Positions 16,735 through 24,984 of a DNA stretch of 64,000 nucleotides are shown here, piece after piece. The stretch is from NCBI GenBank assembly GCA_017449935.1, contig JAFSYP010000028.1, forward strand, positions 1 through 64,000, written 5' to 3'. Position 1 is the stretch's first letter; each line of letters opens with the position of its first letter. A model generated the notes under the pieces. It saw only the letters and a program-made list of their open reading frames with translations, had not been told where the DNA came from and did no database searches. The position numbers and the translations under genes are program-made. The stretch is from Clostridia bacterium (lineage in GTDB: Bacteria > Bacillota > Clostridia > Oscillospirales > Acutalibacteraceae).

Positions 16735-19035
16735 ATGCGAAACCTGTTTCGGGCGCTGATCTCGGTGTTTTTATCCGTACAACTGTTGTTCGGCAGTCTG
16801 CAGTCCGGCGCCGGCGTTCGTGCCGGACTGCCGGAAGTGACGACGGGAAAGTACAGCGCGTTCGTGCAGCCGTTTATCGGAACGGGCGGGATCCCGTGGA
16901 TGTGCGGGATGCTGAGTCCGGCCACGTCCGCGCCGTTCGGCTGTGTACGCGTCGGCCCCGATACCTGCGCGGCGGGCGGCGTCGCCAAGCTCAAGACGAA
17001 CACTTCCGGGTATTATTATGAGCATCGGCACATCCTCGGCTTCAGCGCGGGGAGACTGTCCGGCACCGGCGCGCGTGATTATGGCATGTTCCGTGTAACG
17101 CCCTGCGCCGGAAAGGGCTGCGTCACGCAGCCGCGCGCGTGCGCGTATTCCCATTCCGCGGAGAAGGCGTTCCCCGGCTACTATGCGGTGTATCTGCCGC
17201 TCGCCGGATGCCTTTGCGAAATGACTGCCGCGGCGCACACGGCCGTGCAGAGATATACTTTCCGCACCGGCAAAACAGCGGGGCTGTATCTCGACGCGGC
17301 TTCCTGCTTTTCGGGATGCAGCGTGGAGGAGGCGACTGTGTCGGTCGATCCCGACGCACGCGCACTGACGGCGGAAGCGCTGCTGAACGGCGTGTTTTCC
17401 GGGCGATACGGCGGATTGCGCGTGTACGCCTATGCCGAATGGGACGCAGACACGGAATCGGTCACCGTCCGTTCGGATGCGTCCGAGCGCGGCGATCTGC
17501 TTCAGGCTTCGGGCAAATCGGCCGGCGCGCTGCTTTGCTTCGGCGCACAGAAGGACCGTGCCGTGACGCTTCGCATGGGCGTCAGCTTCGTCAGCGCGGA
17601 AAACGCCGCGGAGAATCTCCGCGCGGAAACGGACGGAAAGACGTTTGAACAGGTCTACGCCGAGACGGCTGCCGCGTGGGAAGCGCGTCTTTCCGCCATT
17701 CAGATCGAAGCGGACAAGACTACCAAGGAGATCTTTTACACCTCGCTGTTTCACGCGATGCAGATGCCGACCGATTTCACGGACACGGACGGCACATACC
17801 GCGGCTTCGACGGCAGAGTGCATACGGCTGACGGGTTTACCTACCGCACGGATATGTCCTTGTGGGATACGGTGCGCAACGTCCATTCGCTGTACACGTT
17901 GATCTCGCCCGACGTGCAGCGCGACTCTTTGGAGAGCCTGCTGTGTATGGCCGAGCAGGGCGGCGTGCTGCCGCGCTGGCCGATGGGCTGCGGGTATTCC
18001 GGCTCGATGTTCGGCAATCCCGCCGACGTCCTGTTTGCGGAAAGCTGTCTGAAGGGTGTGCCGTTCGACACAGAGAAGGCCTATACGTATATGAAGTTAT
18101 CTTCGGATGGCGTTCATGACGGCGTGGTCAGCCGCGACGGCGCCGAAGCCTATAATACATACGGCTATCTGCCCGACGACGTCGGCGAGAAATACTCCGT
18201 GTCCAAAACGCTGGAGTATTCCTGGGAGGACGCTGCGCTCGCGACGATGGCCGAGGCGCTCGGCTATACGCAGGACGCCGCCGTGTACGCGGCCCGCGCG
18301 CAAAGCTACCGGAATCTTTGGGACGCGAAGACGAAGTATTTCCGTCCGCGCAACACAGACGGCAGTTGGGGGTCGCTGCACCCGCGCTTGATCTCGTTTG
18401 TGGACGACATATTCGGCACGTCCAATCTCCACGCGTTCTGTGAGGGCAGCGCGCGCCACTGGCGGTGGGGGACGACGCAGGATCCCGACGCGCTGGTGGA
18501 ATTGTTCGGCTCCGAAACGTATTTCGTCCGCGAGCTGGAAGCGTTTATGCGCGATGCGGCGCCTGTCACCGGCGCCGTCAGCCCCGGGTCCGGATTCTGG
18601 ATCGGCAACCAGCACGACATCCATACGCCGTATCTGTTCAACCATGCCGACCGTGCGGACCTGACGCAGAAATGGGTGCGCTGGACGCTGAGAAACCGGT
18701 TCAGTACGGCGCCGGACGGAATAGACGGCAACGACGACGGCGGCACGATCAGCGCCTGGTACGTCTTTTCGGCGATGGGCTTTTATCCGATCGCCGGGAC
18801 CGACCGCTATTGGGTCGGTTCTCCCTGCATCGACGACGCGAAACTGACGCTGGAAAATGAAAAGGTCCTGCACGTGAAGGTGCAGAACCAGGGCAAGAAA
18901 AACGTATATGTGTCGTCCGTCACGCTCAACGGCAAGGCATTGGACGCGCCGTTCCTGACGCACGCCGACATAGCGCAAGGCGGGGAGCTGTGCTTTGTGA
19001 TGACCGACGTGCGGTCGGATACTTACCGGAAATAA
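16735..19035 (+). CDS. GH92 alpha-mannosidase, secreted
   Basis: 766 residues. GH92 enzymes are calcium-dependent exo-alpha-mannosidases that trim N-glycan or yeast mannan mannose. Family signatures are VQPFIGTGG, SPATSAPFGCVRVGPDT, YYYEHRHILGFSAGRLSGTGARDYG in the N-terminal beta domain and, in the (alpha/alpha)6 barrel, CEGSARHWRWG (likely general acid Glu), GNQHDIHTPYLFNHA and GNDDGGTISAWYVFSAMGFYP (catalytic Asp pair). A signal peptide covers about residues 1-30. ATG 16735 is preferred since GGGAGG lies eight bases ahead, while 16729 would be too close. Divergent from the secreted phosphoesterase, so both may serve host-glycan use. Confidence 0.92.
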   Translation: MRNLFRALISVFLSVQLLFGSLQSGAGVRAGLPEVTTGKYSAFVQPFIGTGGIPWMCGMLSPATSAPFGCVRVGPDTCAAGGVAKLKTNTSGYYYEHRHILGFSAGRLSGTGARDYGMFRVTPCAGKGCVTQPRACAYSHSAEKAFPGYYAVYLPLAGCLCEMTAAAHTAVQRYTFRTGKTAGLYLDAASCFSGCSVEEATVSVDPDARALTAEALLNGVFSGRYGGLRVYAYAEWDADTESVTVRSDASERGDLLQASGKSAGALLCFGAQKDRAVTLRMGVSFVSAENAAENLRAETDGKTFEQVYAETAAAWEARLSAIQIEADKTTKEIFYTSLFHAMQMPTDFTDTDGTYRGFDGRVHTADGFTYRTDMSLWDTVRNVHSLYTLISPDVQRDSLESLLCMAEQGGVLPRWPMGCGYSGSMFGNPADVLFAESCLKGVPFDTEKAYTYMKLSSDGVHDGVVSRDGAEAYNTYGYLPDDVGEKYSVSKTLEYSWEDAALATMAEALGYTQDAAVYAARAQSYRNLWDAKTKYFRPRNTDGSWGSLHPRLISFVDDIFGTSNLHAFCEGSARHWRWGTTQDPDALVELFGSETYFVRELEAFMRDAAPVTGAVSPGSGFWIGNQHDIHTPYLFNHADRADLTQKWVRWTLRNRFSTAPDGIDGNDDGGTISAWYVFSAMGFYPIAGTDRYWVGSPCIDDAKLTLENEKVLHVKVQNQGKKNVYVSSVTLNGKALDAPFLTHADIAQGGELCFVMTDVRSDTYRK

Positions 19036-19049
19036 GCTGCGGCGCCGCG

Positions 19050-19781
19050 TTACGAGAGAAACAGCAGCGACGACGCGATCAGAAACTGCGCGGGATAATA
19101 GGTCGCGTAGTTCAGGATGATGTCGATCGTCCTTTCTTTGCCTTTTCCGAAGTAAGTGCCGCTCAGGACGAAATCGGACGCTGCGAACAGCACGGCGCCG
19201 ATGAAAAACAGATCGAGCGGCACAGCGCGTCCGCGGTTGTACAGCGCGAGGCTGCCGGAGAGCGCCACCACGGAAAACAGCAATACGCCGTAGACGAAGA
19301 CGACGGCTCTCATTTTGCCGAAATCCAGCTTCATCTTCTTTTCCAGCAGCAGATTGCCTGCGCTGACCAGAACGCCCAGCAGGATCGGTACGATCACATA
19401 CAGCGGCTTGCCTTTCGGGAAAAAGCGCAGCAGAAGACCGATGAGAAACAGTACATGCCCGACGCCGAACACGGTAAACCCCGCGTAGGTGAAGGGCTTG
19501 TCTTCCTTCGGAAAGACGTATTTGAAATCGAGCCATATATCGCCCAGCAGTCCGAAGATCTGTCCCACGATCACGAGCGCCGCCATGCGCAGGGCAGGGA
19601 CGGAGAAGGTCGCTGCGGCGTCGGAGGAAAATGCGCCGCAGACCGCGACGGCGAGAAACAGGACCGACACGACGGATTTGATCAAAACGGCCTTTACGGA
19701 ATACGCTTTGATTTTTTCGCGTATGTAGAAAACCAGCGTAAGCGTGCCCAGCGCGATCAGGACGGAAAACAGGACGTTCAT
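19050..19781 (-). CDS. YhhN family membrane protein
   Basis: 243 residues with eight or so membrane helices. The YhhN/TMEM86 motifs GQIFGLLGDIWLDFKY and GVGHVLFLIGLL are clear. Animal relatives are lysoplasmalogenases that cleave the vinyl-ether bond, while bacterial functions are mostly unknown. The start lies four bases downstream of the histidine kinase stop with AAAGGTGATAAC as binding site, so it is the third gene of the response regulator-kinase-YhhN operon. A lipid-related target of that two-component system is possible (inference). Confidence 0.85.
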   Translation of the reverse strand: MNVLFSVLIALGTLTLVFYIREKIKAYSVKAVLIKSVVSVLFLAVAVCGAFSSDAAATFSVPALRMAALVIVGQIFGLLGDIWLDFKYVFPKEDKPFTYAGFTVFGVGHVLFLIGLLLRFFPKGKPLYVIVPILLGVLVSAGNLLLEKKMKLDFGKMRAVVFVYGVLLFSVVALSGSLALYNRGRAVPLDLFFIGAVLFAASDFVLSGTYFGKGKERTIDIILNYATYYPAQFLIASSLLFLS

Positions 19782-19785
19782 GTTA

Positions 19786-21054
19786 TCACCTTTCTTTCAT
19801 ATTGTGCAAAACAGCGATGAACGTAACGGACGTTCCGTCGTCGGTCTCGGCGCGGATCGAACCGTCGTGCGCTTCGCAGATGCTTTTTGCGATCGACAGC
19901 CCGATACCGAATCCGCTTTTGGCGCTGTTTCTGGAAGGGTCTGCGCGATAGAAGCGGTCGAACAGCCTGTCCAGATCCTCTGCGTTCAGATCGTCGCACG
20001 CGTTTCGAGTGCGGATCCGGACGCCTTTTTTCTCTTTTTCGAGCGAGAAGACGATCGGCGAACCGTCGGCGGCATATTTTACGGCGTTGTCGAGCAGCAC
20101 GGACGCGAGCTGCCGGACGGCGTAGGCGTCGCCGCACAGATGGACGTCCGGCTCGATCCGGATCTCCAGCGCATGGCCGTTTTCTTCGGCAAAGTCTTTG
20201 AACGACGACGCTGTCTCCTCCAGCGCTTCGCTGATATCGAAATCTGCCGCGCGGAACGTATACGCGCCCTCGTTCATTCTGGAAAGTGTGACCAGAGAAT
20301 CGACCAGCCCGGCGAGCTTATCGGTCTGTGCGGTCGCTTTGTCGATCCACTTTTGTTGGCCGACCTCCATCTCCAGCACGCGCAGGCTTGTGCGGATGAC
20401 GGTGATCGGCGTTTTCAGCTCATGACTCGCATCGGTGATGAACTGCTTTTGTCTGCGATCGCTTTCGATCACGGGCGCCATGGCTTTTTTGGAAAACAGA
20501 ACGATCATGACGCAGATCAGCAGTATGCAGAACGCGGTCGCAAGGCCGGACGCCCACAGAACGGTCGTGATGTTGCCGATCTGTTCATAGTCGCTCAGAA
20601 ACACCGCCGAAAAGATCCCGTCGTCCTGCCGTGTGATCTTGTATTTATATCCGTCTGTAAAGCCGTAGCCCTCGTTCTGCTTCATGGCGAAGGCAAGGTA
20701 ATCCTCGACCTCGTCGTCCGTTACCGAGGCGATCTTTTCCAGATCGGAGCGCACAAGCGTACCGTCTGCCGTGTAGTACAGCACGAAGAAACGGGTAGAA
20801 AACGGCGTTTCCTCGTTGAACTGCCGCCGCATCCCGCGCGCGCCTTCTTTGAAACCGTCGCCGTCCTGTCCGCGCATCCGTTTCATGTCCGGCATACGTC
20901 CCTGATTGTCGGCGATCATGTCGATCGTATCGTTCATCTTCGCATTGACGGACAGAAAATATGCGACGTTGACCGCCGCGCAAAGCAGGACCATGACGGA
21001 CGCGACGGCGGCGATGGAGATGCGGATGAATTTTATTCGCAGTTGTTTTATCAT
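19786..21054 (-). CDS. Sensor histidine kinase
   Basis: 422 residues. TM1 is at about 9-32, an extracytoplasmic sensor region of roughly 125 residues follows (rich in Met, Arg and Asp: GRMPDMKRMRGQDGDGF), and TM2 is near 170-190. The HisKA H-box is DASHELKTPITVIR, then the HATPase motifs ASVLLDNAVKYA (N), KSGFGIGLSIAK (G) and FDRFYRADPSRNS (F). It is a class I kinase that phosphorylates the regulator encoded directly upstream, whose stop overlaps this ATG. No HAMP domain is obvious between TM2 and the H-box. Confidence 0.93.
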   Translation of the reverse strand: MIKQLRIKFIRISIAAVASVMVLLCAAVNVAYFLSVNAKMNDTIDMIADNQGRMPDMKRMRGQDGDGFKEGARGMRRQFNEETPFSTRFFVLYYTADGTLVRSDLEKIASVTDDEVEDYLAFAMKQNEGYGFTDGYKYKITRQDDGIFSAVFLSDYEQIGNITTVLWASGLATAFCILLICVMIVLFSKKAMAPVIESDRRQKQFITDASHELKTPITVIRTSLRVLEMEVGQQKWIDKATAQTDKLAGLVDSLVTLSRMNEGAYTFRAADFDISEALEETASSFKDFAEENGHALEIRIEPDVHLCGDAYAVRQLASVLLDNAVKYAADGSPIVFSLEKEKKGVRIRTRNACDDLNAEDLDRLFDRFYRADPSRNSAKSGFGIGLSIAKSICEAHDGSIRAETDDGTSVTFIAVLHNMKER

Positions 21055-21728
21055 GCCTCACACTCCAAAACATAGCCGAGCCCGCGGTTTGCGTGGATGG
21101 AAACCGCGGAACCGAGAGAGGCCAGCTTTTTGCGCAGGTTGGAGATATGCACCCAGACGACGCTGATTTCCGCGTCGGAATCCCATCCCCAGACGCGCTC
21201 CATGATCCTGTCCGCGGAAAGCACCATTTTCGGGCAGCGCATGAACAGCTCCATGACCTGAAACTCTCTGCCGCTCAGGCGCACGGATCGTCCGCTCGTA
21301 CAGGAGAGCACGTCGCCGGACGGATCGAGGGAGAGGTCGCCGAAGGTCAGCGTGGAGGGCTTGTACTCCTCGCGGCGGCGCAGGATCGCGCGCACGCGCG
21401 AGAGCAGCTCGTCCGGCTCGAACGGCTTCGGCAGATAGTCGTCCGCGCCCGCGTCGAATCCCGTGATGCGGTCGTCCTTCTGCGCTTTTGCGGTGAGCAT
21501 CATGATCGGGACTTTGCATCCGTCCGCGCGAAGACGGCGCAGAACCTCTACGCCGTCCATCTTCGGCATCATCACGTCCAGAATGATCGCGTCGTATGCG
21601 TCGGCTCCGGCGTACTCATAGGCGGAAAGCCCGTCGCCCACCGTGTCGACCGTGAAATTGTTGTGCTGAAAGAACACCGTCAGCGCTTCCGCGAGATCGG
21701 GTTCGTCTTCCGCAATCAGCAACCGCAT
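21051..21728 (-). CDS. OmpR/PhoB-family response regulator
   Basis: 225 residues. The receiver domain (1-120) has the acidic pair ED at 7-8, phosphoacceptor Asp51 in ILDVMMPKMDG and Lys in DDYLPKPFEP. The C-terminal winged helix (about 125-225) contains LSGREFQVMELFMRCP and VWVHISNLRKKL, so it binds direct repeats as a dimer. ATG 21728 has AAGGGGTGG ahead. The longer frame starts upstream of the promoter at 21758. The paired repeats at 23236-23316, in front of the neighbouring envelope operons, are its most likely targets. Confidence 0.94.
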   Translation of the reverse strand: MRLLIAEDEPDLAEALTVFFQHNNFTVDTVGDGLSAYEYAGADAYDAIILDVMMPKMDGVEVLRRLRADGCKVPIMMLTAKAQKDDRITGFDAGADDYLPKPFEPDELLSRVRAILRRREEYKPSTLTFGDLSLDPSGDVLSCTSGRSVRLSGREFQVMELFMRCPKMVLSADRIMERVWGWDSDAEISVVWVHISNLRKKLASLGSAVSIHANRGLGYVLECEA

Positions 21729-21757
21729 AGTTCCACCCCTTATGTAATCTCGAATAC

Positions 21758-21787
21758 AGTATACTATATACCGACCGGTACAATCAA
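21758..21787 (-). promoter_or_regulatory. Promoter of the response regulator operon
   Basis: On the minus strand TTGATT (21782-21787), 18-base spacer, TATACT (21758-21763). It lacks the CTTTAAG-type boxes found at 23236-23316, so this operon is probably not autoregulated through them. Read-through from the DUF4956 gene is also possible, since no terminator separates them. Confidence 0.6.
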
Positions 21788-21796
21788 GAGGTTTTT

Positions 21797-22477
21797 TTAT
21801 AACGCGTCCTTTTCGGCGACCTTGCTGCAAACGATATTCAGGTTTCCGTTGCGCACGCGCAGCTCGTCGAGAAACGCTTTCGGGACTTCCGCGTTTTTCA
21901 GCAGTATCCGGTACTGCAGCTCGAACAGCGTGCCCATGTTGGAGGTCTTGACCTTTTCCAGCGTAGCGGTTTTCGTGTAAGCGTCGAACAGATCGTCAAA
22001 CAATCCGTCGTAATCGAGATTTTCCGGGATCGTGATCTTCAACGTGCGTTCCGCTGTGCTTTGCTCGCCGAACCGCAGCGCGTGCAGCGCGAGCATACAG
22101 ACCGCGAGAACGGCGAAGAACACGACGGCCAGCGAAACATACCCCATGCCGGTGGCAAGGCCGATCGCCATCGCCAGGAAGATCGCGCCGATCTCCTTCG
22201 CGGAGCCGGCTGCGGAGCGGAATCGTACCAGCGAGAACGCGCCCGCGACCGCGACGCCGGCGCCGATGTTTCCGTTGACGAGCATGATGACGACCTGTAC
22301 GATCGTCGGCAGGATGGCGAGCGTGACGGCAAAGCTCTGCGAGCAGCGGTTCTTATACATAGAGACCAGCGCTGTCAGCACGCCGAGAACGAGAGAAACG
22401 GCCGTACAAAGGAAGAATACGGGTAAGGTGATCTGGCCGTTCAGGACGGATGTGAAATGAAGAATGGAATCAAGCAC
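21797..22477 (-). CDS. DUF4956 membrane protein
   Basis: 226 residues. The first 130 hold four to five membrane helices with the family's SLVRFRSAAGSAKEIGAIFLAMAIG-like block (R and K residues in a membrane loop). Residues 140-226 form a soluble alpha/beta domain (TLKITIPENLDYDGLF..VRNGNLNIVCSK). DUF4956 proteins are regularly encoded next to VTC-domain proteins, as here. The GTG start at 22477 overlaps the end of the VTC gene by eight bases and has AAAGGAG ahead. Function unknown, and a membrane partner or exporter for the VTC product is an inference. Confidence 0.88.
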   Translation of the reverse strand: MLDSILHFTSVLNGQITLPVFFLCTAVSLVLGVLTALVSMYKNRCSQSFAVTLAILPTIVQVVIMLVNGNIGAGVAVAGAFSLVRFRSAAGSAKEIGAIFLAMAIGLATGMGYVSLAVVFFAVLAVCMLALHALRFGEQSTAERTLKITIPENLDYDGLFDDLFDAYTKTATLEKVKTSNMGTLFELQYRILLKNAEVPKAFLDELRVRNGNLNIVCSKVAEKDAL

Positions 22478-23207
22478 TTCTGGTCAGCTCCTTTCTGCTT
22501 TCTGTCTGATTCGCCTTGAGGATGTGTTTATTGTAGCATTCGCCGTATTTGGAAAAGGATGTGGGATATATCCCGTGTTCCGACAGCAGGCGGCTCAGCC
22601 ATAGGGGACATGTGCCGGGGATCTTGACTTCCATCAGGACGTCGTCGCTTTGCAGGATCGGCAGACCGTCGTCGCCTGCCAGGAGATCCGGCCGGTCGAG
22701 CCGATAGCGCATATTGCGGTCGAACGTGATGCGCAGCGCGCTGTTGTCGACGCCTTGAAACGCCTGCCGGTCGTACGCGATGAACACCTTCGGCGCGACC
22801 TCGTGGAACCGGCGGAAATATTCGATCTCCTTTTGGATCTGGCTTTGTTCGCCTGCGGGACGAATACCGCGCAGCAGCATCTGTGCCGTTCTGGGCGCGG
22901 CGGTGATCCGCCTTTTGTATACGACGCCGTCGTATTTCTTTTTCAGTTCTACGAACACCGTACCGTCCGTGTCCGGGACGCCGTAACTGCGCACGCGCAG
23001 CTTTTCTTTGTAAACGGGCTTTTCGAGGGATGTGCGGATGAGCCGGTAATCGTCCGTGTCGTAGTATACGTTACAGATCGTATACTGTCCGTATGCGTCC
23101 GCGCGGACGAACGGCGCAAGGCTTTTCGTAAATGCGGCTAACTGTCCGGGATTCAGAAAATACTTTTTTTCATACCGCTCGAAGCAGGTGATGATCGGTG
23201 CGTTCAT
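22470..23207 (-). CDS. VTC-domain protein (polyphosphate polymerase-like)
   Basis: 245 residues with the VTC/triphosphate-tunnel pattern: ERYEKKYFLNPGQL at the start, YYDTDDYRLIRTSLEKPVYKEKLRVRSYG, FVELKKKYDGVVYKRR and DVLMEVKIPGTCP, giving the basic and acidic tunnel residues. In yeast VTC4 this domain makes polyphosphate from ATP. In bacteria the role is less certain. ATG 23207 follows AAAGGAGG. It is the first gene of the minus arm controlled by the repeats at 23251-23268. Confidence 0.85.
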   Translation of the reverse strand: MNAPIITCFERYEKKYFLNPGQLAAFTKSLAPFVRADAYGQYTICNVYYDTDDYRLIRTSLEKPVYKEKLRVRSYGVPDTDGTVFVELKKKYDGVVYKRRITAAPRTAQMLLRGIRPAGEQSQIQKEIEYFRRFHEVAPKVFIAYDRQAFQGVDNSALRITFDRNMRYRLDRPDLLAGDDGLPILQSDDVLMEVKIPGTCPLWLSRLLSEHGIYPTSFSKYGECYNKHILKANQTESRKELTRSA

Positions 23208-23235
23208 GGCCGTCGACCTCCTTTCCTTTGCCGAC

Positions 23236-23268
23236 AGTATAAAACGCCAACCTAAAGCGTGCCTTAAG
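23236..23268 (-). promoter_or_regulatory. Response-regulator boxes and -10 of the VTC-DUF4956 operon
   Basis: Read on the minus strand: CTTAAGG (23262-23268), four bases, CTTTAGG (23251-23257), nine bases, then TATACT (23236-23241). Two 7-bp half-sites with 11-bp periodicity are the usual OmpR/PhoB arrangement, and they replace a normal -35 box, which points to activator-dependent transcription. Confidence 0.65.
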
Positions 23269-23283
23269 AAAAAAACTTTTTTT

Positions 23284-23316
23284 CTTTAAGTTCTCTTTAG
23301 CTTTCCGCGATACAAT
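23284..23316 (+). promoter_or_regulatory. Response-regulator boxes and -10 of the Cthe_2159-apbE operon
   Basis: CTTTAAG (23284-23290), four bases, CTTTAGC (23295-23301), nine bases, then TACAAT (23311-23316). Box spacing and distance to the -10 equal those of the divergent minus-strand promoter. No recognisable -35 is present. Confidence 0.65.
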
Positions 23317-23383
23317 GCGTACAACAGGCAGGGACACGGTCCCGAAACGATCATTGTCAACCATAGAACAGGAGGCGTTACCG

Positions 23384-24913
23384 ATGAAAAACAGAAAAGC
23401 TATGATTTCCGTCATGACTGCGGCGCTGTTTGTGCTGCTCACATGCGCGTCGTGCGGTATGACAAAGGAACAGACAAAGGCCGGGCAGTCGAACGCACAG
23501 GCGTCCGAAACGGTCAAGGCGCTCGCCGAGCAGCAGCCGGTGCAGGTCGACGATTCCGATTCGATCGTTATTACATTTAATAACAGCACGGCGACGGTTT
23601 CCGGCGCAGGGGCCGATGCGGACGGCGCGGACGTCACGATCCGCACGGGCGGCGTTTATACCGTGCGCGGGACGACGTCGGACGGCCGGATCGTCGTCGA
23701 CGCCGGGGACGAGGACGTCACGCTGGTACTTGACAACGCGCAGATCGCCTGCGCCGATTCGAGCGCGATCTATGTGGTAAGTGCGAACAAGGCGACCGTA
23801 TACGCCGCGGAAAACACGCAGAATACGTTGACGGACGGCAAAACGTACAACTACGACGACGCGTATTCCTCGAAAACGGAGGAAGAACCGAACGCCTGTC
23901 TGTACTCAAAGGCGGATCTCGTTCTGGCAGGCGGCGGAACGCTCGTTGTCAACGGTCAGTCGGCCAACGGCGTGACCGGCAAAGACACGGTCCGCATCGA
24001 ATCCCTGACGCTGACGGTCAACGCGACGAACAACGGCGTGACCGGCAAGGACAGTCTGACAGTCAAGGACGCATCCGTGACCGTGACCGCGCAGGGCGAC
24101 GCGCTGCGGTCGACCAACGACAGCGACGAAAACCTCGGATATGTCGTCGCGGACAACGTGATCTTTGATCTGACGAGCGGCGAGGACGGGATCAGCGCAC
24201 AGACGTATCTTTCTCTCAGCGGTACGACCGTGACGGTGAAGGCCGGCGGAGGCAGCGACGCGAAGATCAGCGACGACGCGAGCGCGAAAGGGCTCAAGGC
24301 CGGAACGGATATCACGATCGACGACGGCAGCTGCACGCTCGACTGCGCCGATGATACGATCCATGCGGACGGAAACGTCACCGTTCAGTCCGGCACGTTC
24401 AAACTCACGACCGGCGACGACGGCGTCCATGCGGAGAATGCGGTCACGGTCAATGACGGCGACCTCACAATCACCGGACACGAAGGGATCGAGGGTACGC
24501 TGATCACGCTGAATGGGGGCAATATCAGCATCACGGCGAGCGACGACGGCATCAACGCGGCGCAGAAGACCTCCGGCGTGACGCCTACCGTGGAGATCAA
24601 CGGCGGCGAGATCGAGATCGAAATGGGACAGGGCGATACGGATGGTATCGACTCCAACGGCGACATCATCATCAACGGCGGTACGATCCGCGTCACGGGA
24701 CAGTCGTCGTTCGACTATGACGGAAAAGGTGAGCTGAACGGCGGTACCGTGTACGTCAATGGTCAGCAGGTCACCGAGCTGTCCAATCAGTTCGGCGGCA
24801 TGGGCGGACGTATGGGCGGTATGACGGGACAGTTCGGACAGACGCCGGACGGCGGGATGCCGCAGCGCGGCCGCTTCCAGAACGGTGCTTCCGGGACACA
24901 GCCCGAATTTTGA
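23384..24913 (+). CDS. Cthe_2159-like carbohydrate-binding beta-helix lipoprotein (DUF4353)
   Basis: 509 residues. An N-terminal signal with a Cys cluster (LLTCASCG) suggests lipid attachment, though the box is not ideal. The bulk is a right-handed beta-helix with repeated TVNDGDLTI, TVQSGTFKL and INGGEIEIE turns and many Asp/Gly calcium-type positions. It matches the Cthe_2159 family, whose founding member from Clostridium thermocellum binds polygalacturonate/cellulose. The C-terminus is a Gly/Met/Gln-rich tail (GGMGGRMGGMTGQFGQ). ATG 23384 follows ACAGGAGGCG. It is the first gene of the plus arm under the paired boxes. Confidence 0.88.
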   Translation: MKNRKAMISVMTAALFVLLTCASCGMTKEQTKAGQSNAQASETVKALAEQQPVQVDDSDSIVITFNNSTATVSGAGADADGADVTIRTGGVYTVRGTTSDGRIVVDAGDEDVTLVLDNAQIACADSSAIYVVSANKATVYAAENTQNTLTDGKTYNYDDAYSSKTEEEPNACLYSKADLVLAGGGTLVVNGQSANGVTGKDTVRIESLTLTVNATNNGVTGKDSLTVKDASVTVTAQGDALRSTNDSDENLGYVVADNVIFDLTSGEDGISAQTYLSLSGTTVTVKAGGGSDAKISDDASAKGLKAGTDITIDDGSCTLDCADDTIHADGNVTVQSGTFKLTTGDDGVHAENAVTVNDGDLTITGHEGIEGTLITLNGGNISITASDDGINAAQKTSGVTPTVEINGGEIEIEMGQGDTDGIDSNGDIIINGGTIRVTGQSSFDYDGKGELNGGTVYVNGQQVTELSNQFGGMGGRMGGMTGQFGQTPDGGMPQRGRFQNGASGTQPEF

Positions 24914-24924
24914 GCGATCCGTAA

Positions 24925-24959
24925 CGGCGGTACCGTATATCCGATACACGGTACCGCCG
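24925..24959 (+). repeat. Perfect 12-bp inverted repeat between the Cthe_2159-like gene and apbE
   Basis: The arms CGGCGGTACCGT and ACGGTACCGCCG are separated by 11 bases. No T-run follows, so it is not a classical terminator. As RNA it would form a stable hairpin in the intercistronic region and could set the ratio of lipoprotein to ApbE by protecting or processing the mRNA (inference). Confidence 0.7.
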
Positions 24960-24984
24960 ATCCTGAAGAAAGGGGAACAAAGCT

